From the NCBI RefSeq assembly GCF_009389585.1, contig NZ_VIYG01000002.1, positions 248,001 to 312,000 of the forward strand: 64,000 nt of DNA, given 5' to 3'. Below, in pieces: positions 26,012 through 35,895 of the stretch; positions within the stretch are counted from its first letter, which is position 1; each line of letters begins with the position of its first letter. The notes below the pieces were generated by a model. That model was not told the DNA's origin. It was given only the letters and a program-made list of their open reading frames with translations, and did no database searches. This DNA is from Oceanobacillus sp. CFH 90083 (GTDB lineage Bacteria; Bacillota; Bacilli; Bacillales; Amphibacillaceae). Made by a program: the position numbers and the translations under genes.

Positions 26012-27628
26012 TTAATTAATATAACCTGCCGGGTTTACAGGGTTCTTGTAACCTCCAGGGTGTATTTCAAAATGAAGATGGACACCGGTGGATCCTCCAG
26101 TATTCCCCATCACACCAATCTGATCGCCCTGACTTACTGTTTGCCCGCTAGATACAGTATAGCTATCCAAATGTGCATACAATGTAGTATAATCCTGGCC
26201 ATTGATAGTATGTGTAACCATCACAGTATTACCGTATCCGCTCATTGAACCAGTAAAGGCAACCACACCATCTGCTGCAGCGCGAATCACTTTATCCGCT
26301 TCTCCAGCTTGTCCAAAATCTATTCCATTATGCGGTCTGACATCTCCATGAATTGGATGCACTCGGTTCGGGTTAAAAGGAGAAGTCGTCGGACCGGAAG
26401 TCGGGCGAATAAAACCAGAACTATTGCTTGGTGGTGCACTATCTGATTTTACCTCTCCTGAAGCGCTGCTGGCAACTTGTACATCCCCTGCACTCTCACT
26501 TTCCGATTCACCGGAAGAATCATTACTTTCTGATTCGTTCTCTTCCGGTTCTACGCTTTCTTGTTCCTGATTTCGTTCCTGTACTTGCTCTTGCTGCTTC
26601 GCTTCTTCTTGACGTTCTTCCTCAGCTTGGCGATTTGCTTCCGCCTCTTCTGCCTGACGTTTTTCTTCTGCCTTACGCTCCGCTTCTGCTTCCGCCTCAG
26701 CTTGGGCACGCGCTGCCTCTTCTGCTTCCTTCTGCTCTAATTCTTCTTTCTTACTTTGGGCGGATTCCAATGCAACTTGTTTTGCTCTGGTTTGAGCATC
26801 AATTAACTGCTGTTCTTCTTCAGCTGTTAATTTCACTTCCTGAATTTCATCATATTCAATTTCCAAGTCAGCCAATAATGTTTCTCTATCAGAAATTTGT
26901 TCATCTAATTGGTCTTGTAATACAAGCAGTTCATCATGTTGGGCTTCAAGTGCTGCCTTATTTTCTTCTACAGCAACTTTATTTTCTTCAACAGTTGTCT
27001 TGCTAACTTCCAGTTCTTCTTTGTCATCTTCCAGCTGTGCCTTATCGTTAGCTTGTTCTTCCAAAATAGTTCTGTCGGAATCCATGATTCTATTAACAGC
27101 TGTGCTTCGCGATACAAATTCGCTGAAATTTTGCGCCCCGAAAATAACTTCTAAGTATTGAATCTCCCCGCCATTCTGCTGTATACTGCGAAGTCGATCT
27201 TTAATAAGTTTATCTCTTTGTTCAATTCGCTCTTCTAAATCATCTATATCTTCTATTAATTCTTCAATACGGTTTGACAATTCTTCAATTTCATTCGTCA
27301 AGTTCTCAATTTCTTGGTTGGTTTGCTCAATTTCGCCTTCTTTTGCAGTGATATCAGACTCGGTTTGTCTTAATTCTTCATCTATTGATAAGATTTCACT
27401 TTCCACCTCAGCCTGCTCTCTTTGATTTGATTCTAACTTTTCCTCAGACTCTTCTTGCTTTTTCTTTACTTCTTCTTTTTCTGATTTCAAATTAGATTTT
27501 TCTTCCTGTAATTCATTAATTTCATCTTCTACATCTTTTACAGATTCTGCTGAAACAGTATGTATTGGCGCTGCCGCAGCAAGCAATGCAACTAAGCTTC
27601 CTGCCGCAAATACTTGTAAGCTTCTCAT
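26012..27628 (-). CDS. EnvC-like M23 peptidoglycan hydrolase with coiled coil
   Basis: A 538-residue secreted protein: signal peptide (1 to about 27, ending VSA), a long coiled coil (about 28-270) with the Ala/Glu/Arg-rich repeat tract to about 350, a Ser/Glu-rich linker, and a C-terminal M23 domain. Zinc ligands look complete: His433 and Asp437 in HNGID, and HLH at 517-519. So it should be an active endopeptidase, unlike E. coli EnvC. It lies directly downstream of ftsEX, whose transmembrane signal probably opens it through the coiled coil. B. subtilis uses the NlpC/P60 enzyme CwlO instead. Confidence 0.9.
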   Translation of the reverse strand: MRSLQVFAAGSLVALLAAAAPIHTVSAESVKDVEDEINELQEEKSNLKSEKEEVKKKQEESEEKLESNQREQAEVESEILSIDEELRQTESDITAKEGEIEQTNQEIENLTNEIEELSNRIEELIEDIDDLEERIEQRDKLIKDRLRSIQQNGGEIQYLEVIFGAQNFSEFVSRSTAVNRIMDSDRTILEEQANDKAQLEDDKEELEVSKTTVEENKVAVEENKAALEAQHDELLVLQDQLDEQISDRETLLADLEIEYDEIQEVKLTAEEEQQLIDAQTRAKQVALESAQSKKEELEQKEAEEAARAQAEAEAEAERKAEEKRQAEEAEANRQAEEERQEEAKQQEQVQERNQEQESVEPEENESESNDSSGESESESAGDVQVASSASGEVKSDSAPPSNSSGFIRPTSGPTTSPFNPNRVHPIHGDVRPHNGIDFGQAGEADKVIRAAADGVVAFTGSMSGYGNTVMVTHTINGQDYTTLYAHLDSYTVSSGQTVSQGDQIGVMGNTGGSTGVHLHFEIHPGGYKNPVNPAGYIN

Positions 27629-27714
27629 ATGTTGTTCTCCTCTCCATTATGTTTCTGCATTAAAAAATCAGCAAAACATGAATCCTTCGTTACAGCTGAT
27701 TATTCTATTTTTAG

Positions 27715-27753
27715 AAAAACTCGTATTCGTTTATTAAGCGAATGCGAGTTTTT
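27715..27753 (-). terminator. Terminator after ftsEX
   Basis: AAAAACTCGTATTCG and CGAATGCGAGTTTTT form a 15-bp stem with one G-U pair and flanking T-runs. It suggests that the M23 gene downstream has its own promoter or depends on readthrough. Confidence 0.85.
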
Positions 27754-27802
27754 CGTATTGTTTTCAAATATCAAATATACTCTTTCATCAGGCTGTTTCT
27801 GT

Positions 27803-28696
27803 CTATACTTTTAAGAATTTACGTACACTCATCACGCTTCCCCAGACTCCAATTAATGCTCCTATGAGAAGAACCATTCCCGACAATTGCCATGCAAATG
27901 GATCAAATGGCAGGAGCTCTACAAACCGGAAAGTAACAGCATCCGGGAAATTGTGATACACATAATAATATCCGCCTATTATAACTGCTATTGGAGCCAG
28001 GGAACCGAGGATTCCTAATAATGCTCCTTCCACAAAGAATGGCCAGCGAATAAATGCATTCGTTGCTCCTACTAATTTTTGAATCCCGATTTCTGTACTT
28101 CTCGCAATAATTGTTATCTTGATTGTATTTGAAATTAAGAATATAGCTGTAAATACAAGCGCTACAATTAACGCCAGTCCAATCGCTCTCGCGTAGTTAT
28201 TAAATTGGAAAAGCTGTTCGACAACTTCTTGTCCATATAACACATTCTCTACATTGTCTAATTCTTCAATTTGATTAGCAATAGCCTCTGTATCCTCTGG
28301 CACAACAGCTTCTACGATATACACATGGTTTAATGGATTATCCTGCTCAAGCATCACCCATGCTTGACCTTCATCTCCCATACTCTCAATCAATCTTTCT
28401 AGTTCGTTATCGTTAGAAGAAAACTGTACTTCTGCAACACCGTCTATCTGTTCTATTTCTTCACCCAACGCAACAATCTGATCCTCATCCGCCATCACAT
28501 CAATTAATGTACTAATTTGTACATCCTGCTCAATGTTTCTTGCCATCTGGTCAAGATTCAGGACTAAGGCTAAAAATACGGCAACAAGAATTAATGTTGT
28601 TGTTACAGCCGCAATGGAAGCAAATGTCATCCAGCCATTCCGGAATATGTTCTTTGTACCTTCACGTATATGTCTTAATAATGTTCTAAACTTCAT
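27803..28696 (-). CDS. ftsX: Cell division ABC transporter permease FtsX
   Basis: A 297-residue membrane protein from the ATG at 28696; the frame is open 20 codons further into ftsE. Four membrane helices: one near 22-45, then an extracellular domain of about 120 residues, then three near the C-terminus, the FtsX plan. The motif ARSTEIGIQKLVGAT is the cytoplasmic coupling region. FtsX transmits the ATPase cycle of FtsE to an extracellular peptidoglycan hydrolase, presumably the adjacent M23 protein. It overlaps ftsE by 11 bp. Confidence 0.95.
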   Translation of the reverse strand: MKFRTLLRHIREGTKNIFRNGWMTFASIAAVTTTLILVAVFLALVLNLDQMARNIEQDVQISTLIDVMADEDQIVALGEEIEQIDGVAEVQFSSNDNELERLIESMGDEGQAWVMLEQDNPLNHVYIVEAVVPEDTEAIANQIEELDNVENVLYGQEVVEQLFQFNNYARAIGLALIVALVFTAIFLISNTIKITIIARSTEIGIQKLVGATNAFIRWPFFVEGALLGILGSLAPIAVIIGGYYYVYHNFPDAVTFRFVELLPFDPFAWQLSGMVLLIGALIGVWGSVMSVRKFLKV

Positions 28697-29372
28697 AGCC
28701 GTAGTCACCCCGCTGTTGATCTCGTACAACATTTCCATCTTCAATTGCAATGACACGACGTTTAATTGTATTCACAATATGTTTACTGTGAGTTGCCATG
28801 ATTATGGTTGTACCTTTTGAATTAATATCATCTAACACTTTCATAATCTCCCATGAAGTATCCGGGTCCAAATTTCCTGTCGGTTCATCTGCTATAACGA
28901 CCTTTGGATTATTTACAATAGCCCGTGCAATTGCCACACGCTGCTGCTCTCCCCCAGATAATTCACTTGGAATCATTTTTGCCTTACCTTCTAAACCCAC
29001 CAGTTGCAGAACATCAGTAACTCTGCGTTTGATGCTTTTCGGCGATGCTTCGATGACCTCTAAAGCAAACGCCACATTTTCATAGACTGTCAGTTTCGGC
29101 AGAAGTTTAAAATCTTGAAAGACAACGCCAATATCACGTCGCAAGTATGGGATATGCCTTTCTTTTATTTTACTTAAATCCCGCCCATTAACGATGATTT
29201 TCCCAGCTGTCGCCTTTGCCTCACGATAAATCAAGCGAATAAACGATGATTTTCCAGCTCCGCTTGGGCCAACAAGGTAAACAAATTCACCGCGTTCGAT
29301 TTGTATGTTTATATCGTTCAGTGCTGTTACACCATTACTATATGTTTTGGATACATTCTCCATTGTTATCAT
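28686..29372 (-). CDS. ftsE: Cell division ATP-binding protein FtsE
   Basis: A 228-residue ABC ATPase starting MITMENVSKTYSNGV at the ATG at 29372, preceded by AGGTGG. Walker A is GPSGAGKSS, the signature is LSGGEQQRVAIARA, and Walker B is VVIADEPTGNLD. It pairs with FtsX to drive peptidoglycan hydrolase activation during elongation or division. First gene of ftsEX; upstream is a 745-bp gap. Confidence 0.96.
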   Translation of the reverse strand: MITMENVSKTYSNGVTALNDINIQIERGEFVYLVGPSGAGKSSFIRLIYREAKATAGKIIVNGRDLSKIKERHIPYLRRDIGVVFQDFKLLPKLTVYENVAFALEVIEASPKSIKRRVTDVLQLVGLEGKAKMIPSELSGGEQQRVAIARAIVNNPKVVIADEPTGNLDPDTSWEIMKVLDDINSKGTTIIMATHSKHIVNTIKRRVIAIEDGNVVRDQQRGDYGYEV

Positions 29373-30117
29373 TTCATGACCACCTAAATTTAATATATTA
29401 TTTCTGTCTATGTCCTGACACATCTAGTTCATTGCTAAAAATATATATTTCGCGACATCTATTTATTTACAAACTTCGATTATTTTTTTATTTTTGCTGT
29501 TTATTCTCTATCTTTTTCATGTCAATTAAACTTGCTTAACATAGATTTGGACGAACAAAAATAATTATAACATCTCTGCGTATTTTATGATGAAAAAATC
29601 GTATTACATTTTTATTTCAATTCGACAATCCTTGTAATAAAGTCAAACTTCATTCAGTAGTCCCGGACCAATCTGGCTGTTTTGGGCTGTTAGATCTCCC
29701 ACTTAAAAATGACATTTTTCTTATTTATTGATATAGGAGCCTTACAGCAATTTACACTGTGATAATTAAATTAGAAAACGATACAAGCTTGTTCTTTAGC
29801 AAACTCATGCTTTTCTTTATAATTAAAACACAGAAGCCAAAGATTACTTTACATTAAACGATTTTCAGCTGATAACTTGTCAACAACTTAAATAATAGGA
29901 AAAAGGGATGGAGTATATTTCATCAAGGAGGATACAATTTATCATTATTTCTGCTCAAATATCAAAACTGGATAGAAGATATAACATAATATCAATACAA
30001 AGAAGAATTATCAATAAGCTGCCTTAATACGATAATAGGAATAGTAGACTATTTCTTTTATTACAACGAGAAAGGGAGATGACCAACGTCTGCAATAGAG
30101 CAAACGCCGGTCAATCA
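29373..30117. other. 745-bp AT-rich gap between cccB and ftsE
   Basis: No open frame with a ribosome-binding site, no RNA signature and no strong terminator is visible. The region must contain the ftsE promoter. A weak hairpin at 30078-30116 (TGACC...GGTCA) lies just after cccB and may end its transcript. Confidence 0.5.
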
Positions 30118-30426
30118 CTACTGCTCAGATAACCACGAAGCTAGCTCTTCCAAGTCTGCCCCTTCCACTTGTGTCTGGGGCGGCATGCTGCCAATACCTT
30201 CTTGAACAATATCCTCAATTTGCTCCTGAGAATACTTCGAGCCGATATCCGTCAGTTCTGGGGCGCCATTTCCGGAAAGATCAGCACCATGACAAGCAGC
30301 ACAGTTATTTCGATATACTTCCTCACCAGCTTCTAGGTTTTCACTGGTATTGGTGTCATCTGCATTCCCACAAGCTCCAAGGACAAAAATCATTCCTAAG
30401 AACAAGGCAGTTATTCCTTTTTTCAT
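30118..30426 (-). CDS. cccB: Lipoprotein cytochrome c-551 (CccB)
   Basis: A 102-residue small c-type cytochrome. The N-terminus is a lipoprotein signal with lipobox LGAC (Cys near residue 19), followed by an acidic linker. Haem attaches at CAACH near residue 42-46, and the axial Met is in GSMPPQ. It would carry electrons on the outer face of the membrane, for instance to cytochrome oxidase. A GAGGAGG site precedes the ATG. Same position between ftsE and prfB as in B. subtilis. Confidence 0.93.
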   Translation of the reverse strand: MKKGITALFLGMIFVLGACGNADDTNTSENLEAGEEVYRNNCAACHGADLSGNGAPELTDIGSKYSQEQIEDIVQEGIGSMPPQTQVEGADLEELASWLSEQ

Positions 30427-30582
30427 AGCTTCATTCCTCCTCGTTAGTTGTTACTGTTAGTATATCTTTTTTTCAATTGCTTCTGCATAAACCATTTTGA
30501 ACAAAAAAGAACAATTTTGCTTTATCATAGTCCCGCCGGAAACAATTGATTTTTGGAAATTCCCTCTGAATGAAGTTTCGCT

Positions 30583-31684
30583 TTATTTCATTTGCGAACG
30601 GAGATAGCCGTCAATAAACATATCCAGATCGCCGTCCATGACAGCCTGTGTATTTCCTGTCTCTACATCTGTCCTGTGATCCTTCACCATGGAATACGGA
30701 TGAAAAACATAAGAACGGATCTGACTTCCCCAGCCAATTTCCATTTGTTCTCCGCGAATTTCAGCTAATTCCTGTCGTTGTTTTTCAATTTCCAGTTGAT
30801 AAAGCTTTGATTTTAACATTTTTAATGCTTGTTCGCGGTTTTTAATCTGTGACCGCTCATTTTGACATGTTACGATGATATTTGTCGGAAGATGCGTAAT
30901 CCGGACAGCCGAATCTGTCGTATTAACATGCTGTCCACCAGCACCGCTGGCACGATACGTATCCACTTTAATATCCTCTGTTTTTACCTCAATATCGACA
31001 TCATCGCTCATTTCTGGAGTAACGTCACAGGATACAAAAGATGTATGGCGTCTGCCAGATGAATCAAAAGGAGAGATGCGCACAAGACGGTGCACCCCTT
31101 TCTCCGCTTTTAAATAACCGTAAGCATTATGGCCTTTGATTAACAATGTCACACTTTTCACACCTGCTTCTTCTCCCGGAAGGTAGTCGATCGTTTCTAC
31201 AGAAAAAGATTGACTCTCCGCCCAGCGTTGGTACATACGCAACAGCATACTTGCCCAATCCTGCGATTCTGTACCGCCAGCCCCGGGGTGCAGCTCTAAA
31301 ATGGCGTTATTGGCATCATATGGTTCACTTAATAAGAGCTGTAATTCAAATTTATTTACTTGTTCTTTAAAATCTTTTAACTCTATTTGCAGATCATCAA
31401 ATAATTCCTGGTCATTTTCCTCTTTAACCAGCTCGTAGGAAACTTCCAGATTCTCTAATGTTTCTTCGATTTCTTCAAAGGAATCAACATAGCTTTTTAA
31501 TCCATTTGATTCCTGAATAACTGTTTGTGCCTGGCTCTGATCATCCCAAAAAGTAGGATCAGCCATGAATGCTTCTAATTCAGCAATTCGCGCTTTCTTC
31601 TGTTCGAGGTCAAAGAGACCCCCTGAATTCTTCAACTCGTGAAGTTATTTTTTCCAGCTCTTGTTTAATTTCGCTTAATTCCAT
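30583..31684 (-). CDS. prfB: Peptide chain release factor 2, programmed +1 frameshift
   Basis: The first segment starts at the ATG at 31684 ([12 protein letters not shown]) and runs 24 codons to CTT at 31615-31613, followed by TGA at 31612-31610. The site AGG GGG TCT CTT TGA C is the canonical RF2 autoregulatory frameshift signal. After the slip, reading continues at GAC (31611) as [14 protein letters not shown] to 30583, giving about 367 residues. RF2 recognises UGA and UAA: the SPF motif is in RISPFDSS and GGQ is in GAGGQHVNT. It lies 26 bp after secA; low RF2 raises frameshifting and hence its own synthesis. Confidence 0.96.
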
Positions 31685-31710
31685 AAACGGAGTCCTCCTA
31701 GTAAAATGTA

Positions 31711-34227
31711 TTATTTTCCATGGCAGTTTTTATATTTCTTGCCGCTGCCGCATGGGCAAGGGTCATTTCGCCCAACTGTGTTATTTTTCACAACCGGCTT
31801 CCTTGATTTCTTCTTTTGCCCTTCTCCGCCCCCGGAAACAGCTTGTGTATTTTTCACAACCTCTTGACGCTGCAGGTTGTCCTGGATTTGCGCCTTCATA
31901 ACATACTTGGACACTTCCTCTTCAATGCTTGCAATCATCTCTTCAAACATTGCGAAGCCTTCCATCTGATATTCACGCAATGGATCATTTTGACCATATG
32001 CGCGTAAATGAATCCCCTGACGCAGCTGATCCATCTGGTCAATATGATCCATCCATTTGGAATCCACTGTACGTAATAAAATGACTTTTTCAAATTCGGC
32101 AAATTGCTCTGGTGTAAGTTCTGCCTCCTTTTCGTCATAACGGCGGTTCACTTTTTCCATTATGATGCCTGTTATTTCATCTGCTTCCTTATCTTTAAAG
32201 GCATCTTTTGTAATATCGCCCTGATTTAACAAGTTCCCTTCCACGTATTCTACAATAGCATCCAGATTCCAATTATCTTCATCATTGTCCTGCGTATGTG
32301 TTGCAACAATTCTCTCTACAGTCGATTGAATCATATTTATAATAATCTCACGCAGATTGCCATCCGAGTCAATGACATCAAAACGCTGTTTATAAATAAT
32401 CTCACGCTGTTCGCGCAGCACATCATCATAAGACAGGATTGTTTTACGGGCATCATAGTTATTTCCTTCCACCCGTTTTTGAGCAGATTCTACTGCCCGT
32501 GAAACCATTTTGCTTTCGATTGGCTGGGAGTCATCCATACCAAGCCTTTCCATCATCGCTTTTAAATTATCTGATCCGAAGCGGCGCATCAGCTCATCCT
32601 CCATTGACAGGAAGAACTGTGATATACCCGGGTCTCCCTGACGCCCTGAGCGACCTCTAAGCTGATTATCAATCCGGCGAGATTCATGGCGTTCCGTACC
32701 GATTACAGCCAGTCCGCCAAGCTCTGTCACACCATCTCCAAGTTTAATATCTGTACCCCGGCCAGCCATATTGGTTGCAATGGTTACTGCACCTTTTTGA
32801 CCGGCATTTTCGATAATTTCCGCCTCACGAAAGTGGTTTTTGGCATTCAGCACTTCATGCTTTACTCCTGCACGTTTTAACATCTGTGAAATTAATTCAG
32901 ATGTTTCTACAGCTACTGTACCAACCAATACAGGCTGTCCATTTTCATGGCGCTCTTTAATATTATTTACAACAGATTTAAACTTACCTTCCATCGTTTT
33001 ATAAATTTGATCTGCCCGGTCATCTCTTTGAACAGGCTGATTTGTAGGTATCGCAATGACATCCATATTATAAATGCTTCTGAACTCTTCTTCTTCTGTT
33101 TTCGCTGTACCTGTCATCCCGGATAATTTTTTATACATCCGGAAATAGTTTTGGAAGGTAATGGAAGCAAGTGTCATGCTTTCATTTTGAATCTGCAGAT
33201 TTTCCTTTGCTTCAATAGCCTGATGCAAACCATCACTATATCGGCGGCCCTTCATTTTACGACCAGTAAACTGATCAATAATAATGACTTCACCTTCTTC
33301 CACCATATAATCCGTGTCCTTATGCATAGATACATGTGCCTTTAAAGATTGATTAATATGGTGTGTCAGGGAGACATGTGATAAATCAAATAAGTTTTCA
33401 ATATGGAAGAATTTCTCTGCTTTATCAATCCCTTGCTCGGTCAGCTGTACTGCCTTTGTTTTTTCTTCAAAGGTATAATCTGTTTCCTTTTGCAGTGTAC
33501 GCACAAACCGATCTGCCTGCTGATAAAGCGATGCAGATTTTTTTGCTGATCCGGAAATAATTAATGGTGTACGGGCTTCATCAATTAAAATTGAGTCGAC
33601 CTCATCAATAATGGCATAATTTAATGAGCGCTGTACCATCTGTTCTTTATACAGCACCATATTATCTCTTAAATAATCAAAACCAAATTCATTATTTGTT
33701 CCGTAAGTGATGTCAGCCTGATATGCTTTACGCTTATCTTCCTTAGAGAGACCATTATGATTTAAACCAACCGTTAACCCTAAAAAGGCAAACAGCTCCC
33801 CATTTACTTTCGCATCACGGTCTGCCAAATAATCATTGACCGTAATAATATGCACGCCTTCACCGGAAAGTGCATTAAGATACGCTGGCATGGTTGAAGC
33901 CAACGTTTTACCTTCCCCGGTTTTCATTTCAGATATATTTCCGTTATGCAGAGCTACTGCTCCAATTAATTGTGTACGGAAAGGACGCATTCCGAGCACT
34001 CGTTTAGAGGCTTCGCGGACAACTGCATATGCTTCAACAAGAAGATCATCCAATTCCTCTCCATTTGCAATCCGTTCTTTAAATTCCTCTGTTTTCTTCT
34101 GCAAATCTTTATCTGAAAGCTTCTCCACCTCAGGCTCCAAGGCCTCAATTCTGTCCACCTGTTTTTCGATACGCTTCACTTGCTTTTGATTTCCGTCTCC
34201 AAAAATCTTTGTTAATAATCCTGCCAT
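31711..34227 (-). CDS. secA: Preprotein translocase ATPase SecA
   Basis: An 838-residue motor that drives unfolded preproteins through SecYEG. Walker A is [11 protein letters not shown] near residue 100, the DEAD box is [17 protein letters not shown] (in part), and the second motor domain has NMAGRGTDI. The C-terminal zinc motif [13 protein letters not shown] is intact and would bind SecB-like partners or lipids. The gene upstream is hpf and downstream is prfB, the usual Bacillus order. Confidence 0.97.
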   Translation of the reverse strand: MAGLLTKIFGDGNQKQVKRIEKQVDRIEALEPEVEKLSDKDLQKKTEEFKERIANGEELDDLLVEAYAVVREASKRVLGMRPFRTQLIGAVALHNGNISEMKTGEGKTLASTMPAYLNALSGEGVHIITVNDYLADRDAKVNGELFAFLGLTVGLNHNGLSKEDKRKAYQADITYGTNNEFGFDYLRDNMVLYKEQMVQRSLNYAIIDEVDSILIDEARTPLIISGSAKKSASLYQQADRFVRTLQKETDYTFEEKTKAVQLTEQGIDKAEKFFHIENLFDLSHVSLTHHINQSLKAHVSMHKDTDYMVEEGEVIIIDQFTGRKMKGRRYSDGLHQAIEAKENLQIQNESMTLASITFQNYFRMYKKLSGMTGTAKTEEEEFRSIYNMDVIAIPTNQPVQRDDRADQIYKTMEGKFKSVVNNIKERHENGQPVLVGTVAVETSELISQMLKRAGVKHEVLNAKNHFREAEIIENAGQKGAVTIATNMAGRGTDIKLGDGVTELGGLAVIGTERHESRRIDNQLRGRSGRQGDPGISQFFLSMEDELMRRFGSDNLKAMMERLGMDDSQPIESKMVSRAVESAQKRVEGNNYDARKTILSYDDVLREQREIIYKQRFDVIDSDGNLREIIINMIQSTVERIVATHTQDNDEDNWNLDAIVEYVEGNLLNQGDITKDAFKDKEADEITGIIMEKVNRRYDEKEAELTPEQFAEFEKVILLRTVDSKWMDHIDQMDQLRQGIHLRAYGQNDPLREYQMEGFAMFEEMIASIEEEVSKYVMKAQIQDNLQRQEVVKNTQAVSGGGEGQKKKSRKPVVKNNTVGRNDPCPCGSGKKYKNCHGK

Positions 34228-34433
34228 AATGAACGCTCCTCAGTTAATTGAAACTTTTATTACTTATCTCATCACACACTACCGTGTAATTAATATATAT
34301 GATATACCATTGTTTATAGTTTATAGATAATGGTCAACAATAGTATCATAACACTTCCTAAACCGTTATGACAACTTACATTGTCCATTCTATTTCTAAC
34401 AATACATCTCTTTACATGCTTGTTTCAAAAGTC

Positions 34434-34469
34434 TGATAAAAAAAGAACTGAAATGATTATTCCAGTTCT
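34434..34469 (-). terminator. Terminator after the 50-aa ORF
   Basis: AGAACTG and CAGTTCT enclose an 11-base loop; on the minus strand a run of seven T follows. Confidence 0.65.
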
Positions 34470-34526
34470 AAATGAGGAGGTCTTGCGAGGGAGTTTTTAC
34501 GAAGAGCAGTATCATTTAATGTTATA

Positions 34527-34679
34527 CTACTTTAATAATTTTTCTTTTTGTTCAGGGGATAGCTGTGCAATATTCTTGTTGAGGGAACCTACAATGCGTA
34601 ATAATTGTTGAATCGTATGCTCCTGCTGTCTCACTCTTTGCTCCAATTCATTCAACAGCCGCTGATCGGTATATTGCAT
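34527..34679 (-). CDS. Small 50-aa helical protein of unknown function
   Basis: The ATG at 34679 is preceded by AAGGAGGCAG at ideal spacing, and a T-run terminator lies just beyond its TAG. The product begins MQYTDQRLLNELEQRV and ends SPEQKEKLLK; it is charged, Gln/Leu-rich, probably one or two amphipathic helices, with no signal peptide or Cys. I do not recognise the family. It lies alone between secA and hpf, on their strand, with a long perfect inverted repeat upstream. A regulatory or adaptor peptide is possible, but that is a guess. Confidence 0.65.
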   Translation of the reverse strand: MQYTDQRLLNELEQRVRQQEHTIQQLLRIVGSLNKNIAQLSPEQKEKLLK

Positions 34680-34761
34680 TTGACTGCCTCCTTTTTCTTT
34701 CTAATTTGTTTATACCATAGCCTTCTTTTTCTTGCGAATCAGCAAAATGCATTTTTAAGCT

Positions 34762-34802
34762 GTCAAATATTCAGTTTGTCTAGGGCAAACTGAATATTTG
34801 AC
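34762..34802. repeat. Perfect 16-bp inverted repeat upstream of the 50-aa ORF
   Basis: GTCAAATATTCAGTTT (34762-34777) and its exact complement (34787-34802) flank a 9-base loop. There is no T-run, so it is not a classic terminator. It could be an operator, an RNA hairpin in the small gene's leader, or a mobile-element remnant. Confidence 0.6.
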
Positions 34803-34911
34803 TGTAATAAAGGGCAGTTCGCCCGCAAAAAGAGTAATAAAAAGCTAAATTGATATTTTTTTCGACAAATACCATTCATTTTCCATAGATTCATATTAAT
34901 CACGATAAAAC

Positions 34912-34958
34912 AAAAGCAGTATACCGCCTCATTTAGAATGAAAAGGTATACTGCTTTT
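34912..34958 (-). terminator. Terminator after hpf
   Basis: AAAAGCAGTATACC and GGTATACTGCTTTT form a perfect 14-bp stem with A/T-runs at both ends. Confidence 0.88.
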
Positions 34959-34985
34959 TCTATAAATATATTTTTCTATTTAAAA

Positions 34986-35540
34986 TTAAACATGCGGTTC
35001 AATTAAGCCGTATTTCCCGTCGCGGCGTTTATATACCACATTGGTTTCTCCTGATTGGTCATTGGTAAATACAAAAAAGCTATGCCCAAGCATATCCATT
35101 TGCAGGATTGCTTCTTCAGAGTCCATTGGTTTTAAATTAAAACGTTTTGTACGTACCAGTTCAATTTCATTTTCAGCTTCTGCAGACGCTGCTCTTGCTT
35201 CTTTTTCTAACTCAGCAAATGCATGCTTAGCGGCACCATTTTGTCTGAACTTGCGATTAATTTTTGTTTTATGTTTGCGAATTTGTCTTTCTAATTTATC
35301 TACGGCCAGGTCTACAGCTGCGTATAAATCAAGATGCTGTACCTCAGCCCGCAGTAATAGATTTGTCATTGGGATAGTAACCTCAATGCGCTGTTCATCG
35401 TTATAGACACTTAAATTAACATGCACATCGCTAGTCGGAGCGGAATCAAAATATCTTTCCAGTTTACTAATCTTTTTCTCAACATACTCCCGAATAGCGT
35501 TTGTAACCTCAATATTCTCGCCTCTAATATTAAATTTCAT
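34986..35540 (-). CDS. hpf: Long-form ribosome hibernation promoting factor
   Basis: A 184-residue protein: residues 1-100 are the HPF/YfiA domain (KFNIRGENIEVTNAIREYVE in part, and HLDLYAAVDLAVDKLERQIRKH in part) that binds the 30S decoding site. Residues 125-184 are the C-terminal dimerisation domain (FNLKPMDSEEAILQMDMLGH in part) that pairs ribosomes into 100S. It is the yvyD counterpart in synteny. The promoter has an extended -10 and a cre-like site further upstream. Confidence 0.95.
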   Translation of the reverse strand: MKFNIRGENIEVTNAIREYVEKKISKLERYFDSAPTSDVHVNLSVYNDEQRIEVTIPMTNLLLRAEVQHLDLYAAVDLAVDKLERQIRKHKTKINRKFRQNGAAKHAFAELEKEARAASAEAENEIELVRTKRFNLKPMDSEEAILQMDMLGHSFFVFTNDQSGETNVVYKRRDGKYGLIEPHV

Positions 35541-35573
35541 GTAAGTGTCCTCCTTCTATACTTTTATAGATTT

Positions 35574-35582
35574 ATTATAGCA
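35574..35582 (-). promoter_or_regulatory. Extended -10 promoter of hpf
   Basis: TGCTATAAT on the minus strand is a perfect TGn-TATAAT extended -10, 34 bases upstream of the hpf start. No good -35 is seen at 17 bp, as expected for this class. Confidence 0.55.
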
Positions 35583-35621
35583 CTATTTCACAAACTTCTC
35601 TTGTCTAAACCCTTATTTTTT

Positions 35622-35635
35622 TGAAAACGTTTTCT
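35622..35635. promoter_or_regulatory. cre-like site upstream of hpf
   Basis: TGAAAACGTTTTCT matches 13 of 14 positions of the CcpA consensus TGWAANCGNTNWCA and contains a perfect 12-bp palindrome. It lies about 40 bp upstream of the -10, a position compatible with activation or interference. Confidence 0.5.
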
Positions 35636-35828
35636 TTCGTATGATGTAAACCCCTTTATGTACAAGGCTTGTAATGATTAAAGTTTTTTTGACAAAATTC
35701 GAATAAAACAGATAAAATATATGAATCGTAGATATATCTTTATTTTTCTTTATCTGTTTAGCAGGTTTTTCAAATGACTTTCTATTATTTTTGACAAATA
35801 CAACTACAATTAAATACATATCTAGCAT

Positions 35829-35880
35829 ACAAAAAGAGATAATGCGTATTTATCAAAATGTACACATCATCTCTTTTTGT
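35829..35880 (-). terminator. Terminator after fliT
   Basis: ACAAAAAGAGAT and ATCTCTTTTTGT form a 12-bp stem with a 28-base loop. It separates the fliD operon from hpf. Confidence 0.7.
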
Positions 35881-35895
35881 AGTTAAATAGATTTT

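Noticed and set aside
26428-27006. 192-codon plus-strand frame
   Set aside because: It is the complement of the low-complexity Glu/Ala/Arg tract of the M23 hydrolase, which gives a long spurious frame.
30078-30116. Hairpin after cccB as a terminator
   Set aside because: The stem is short and broken with no T-run, so it is mentioned only as weak.
31569-31901. Plus-strand frame across the prfB-secA junction
   Set aside because: Antisense to two certain genes with no ribosome-binding site.
34381-34611. 76-codon plus-strand frame
   Set aside because: It overlaps the minus-strand 50-aa ORF, which has far better start and stop signals.
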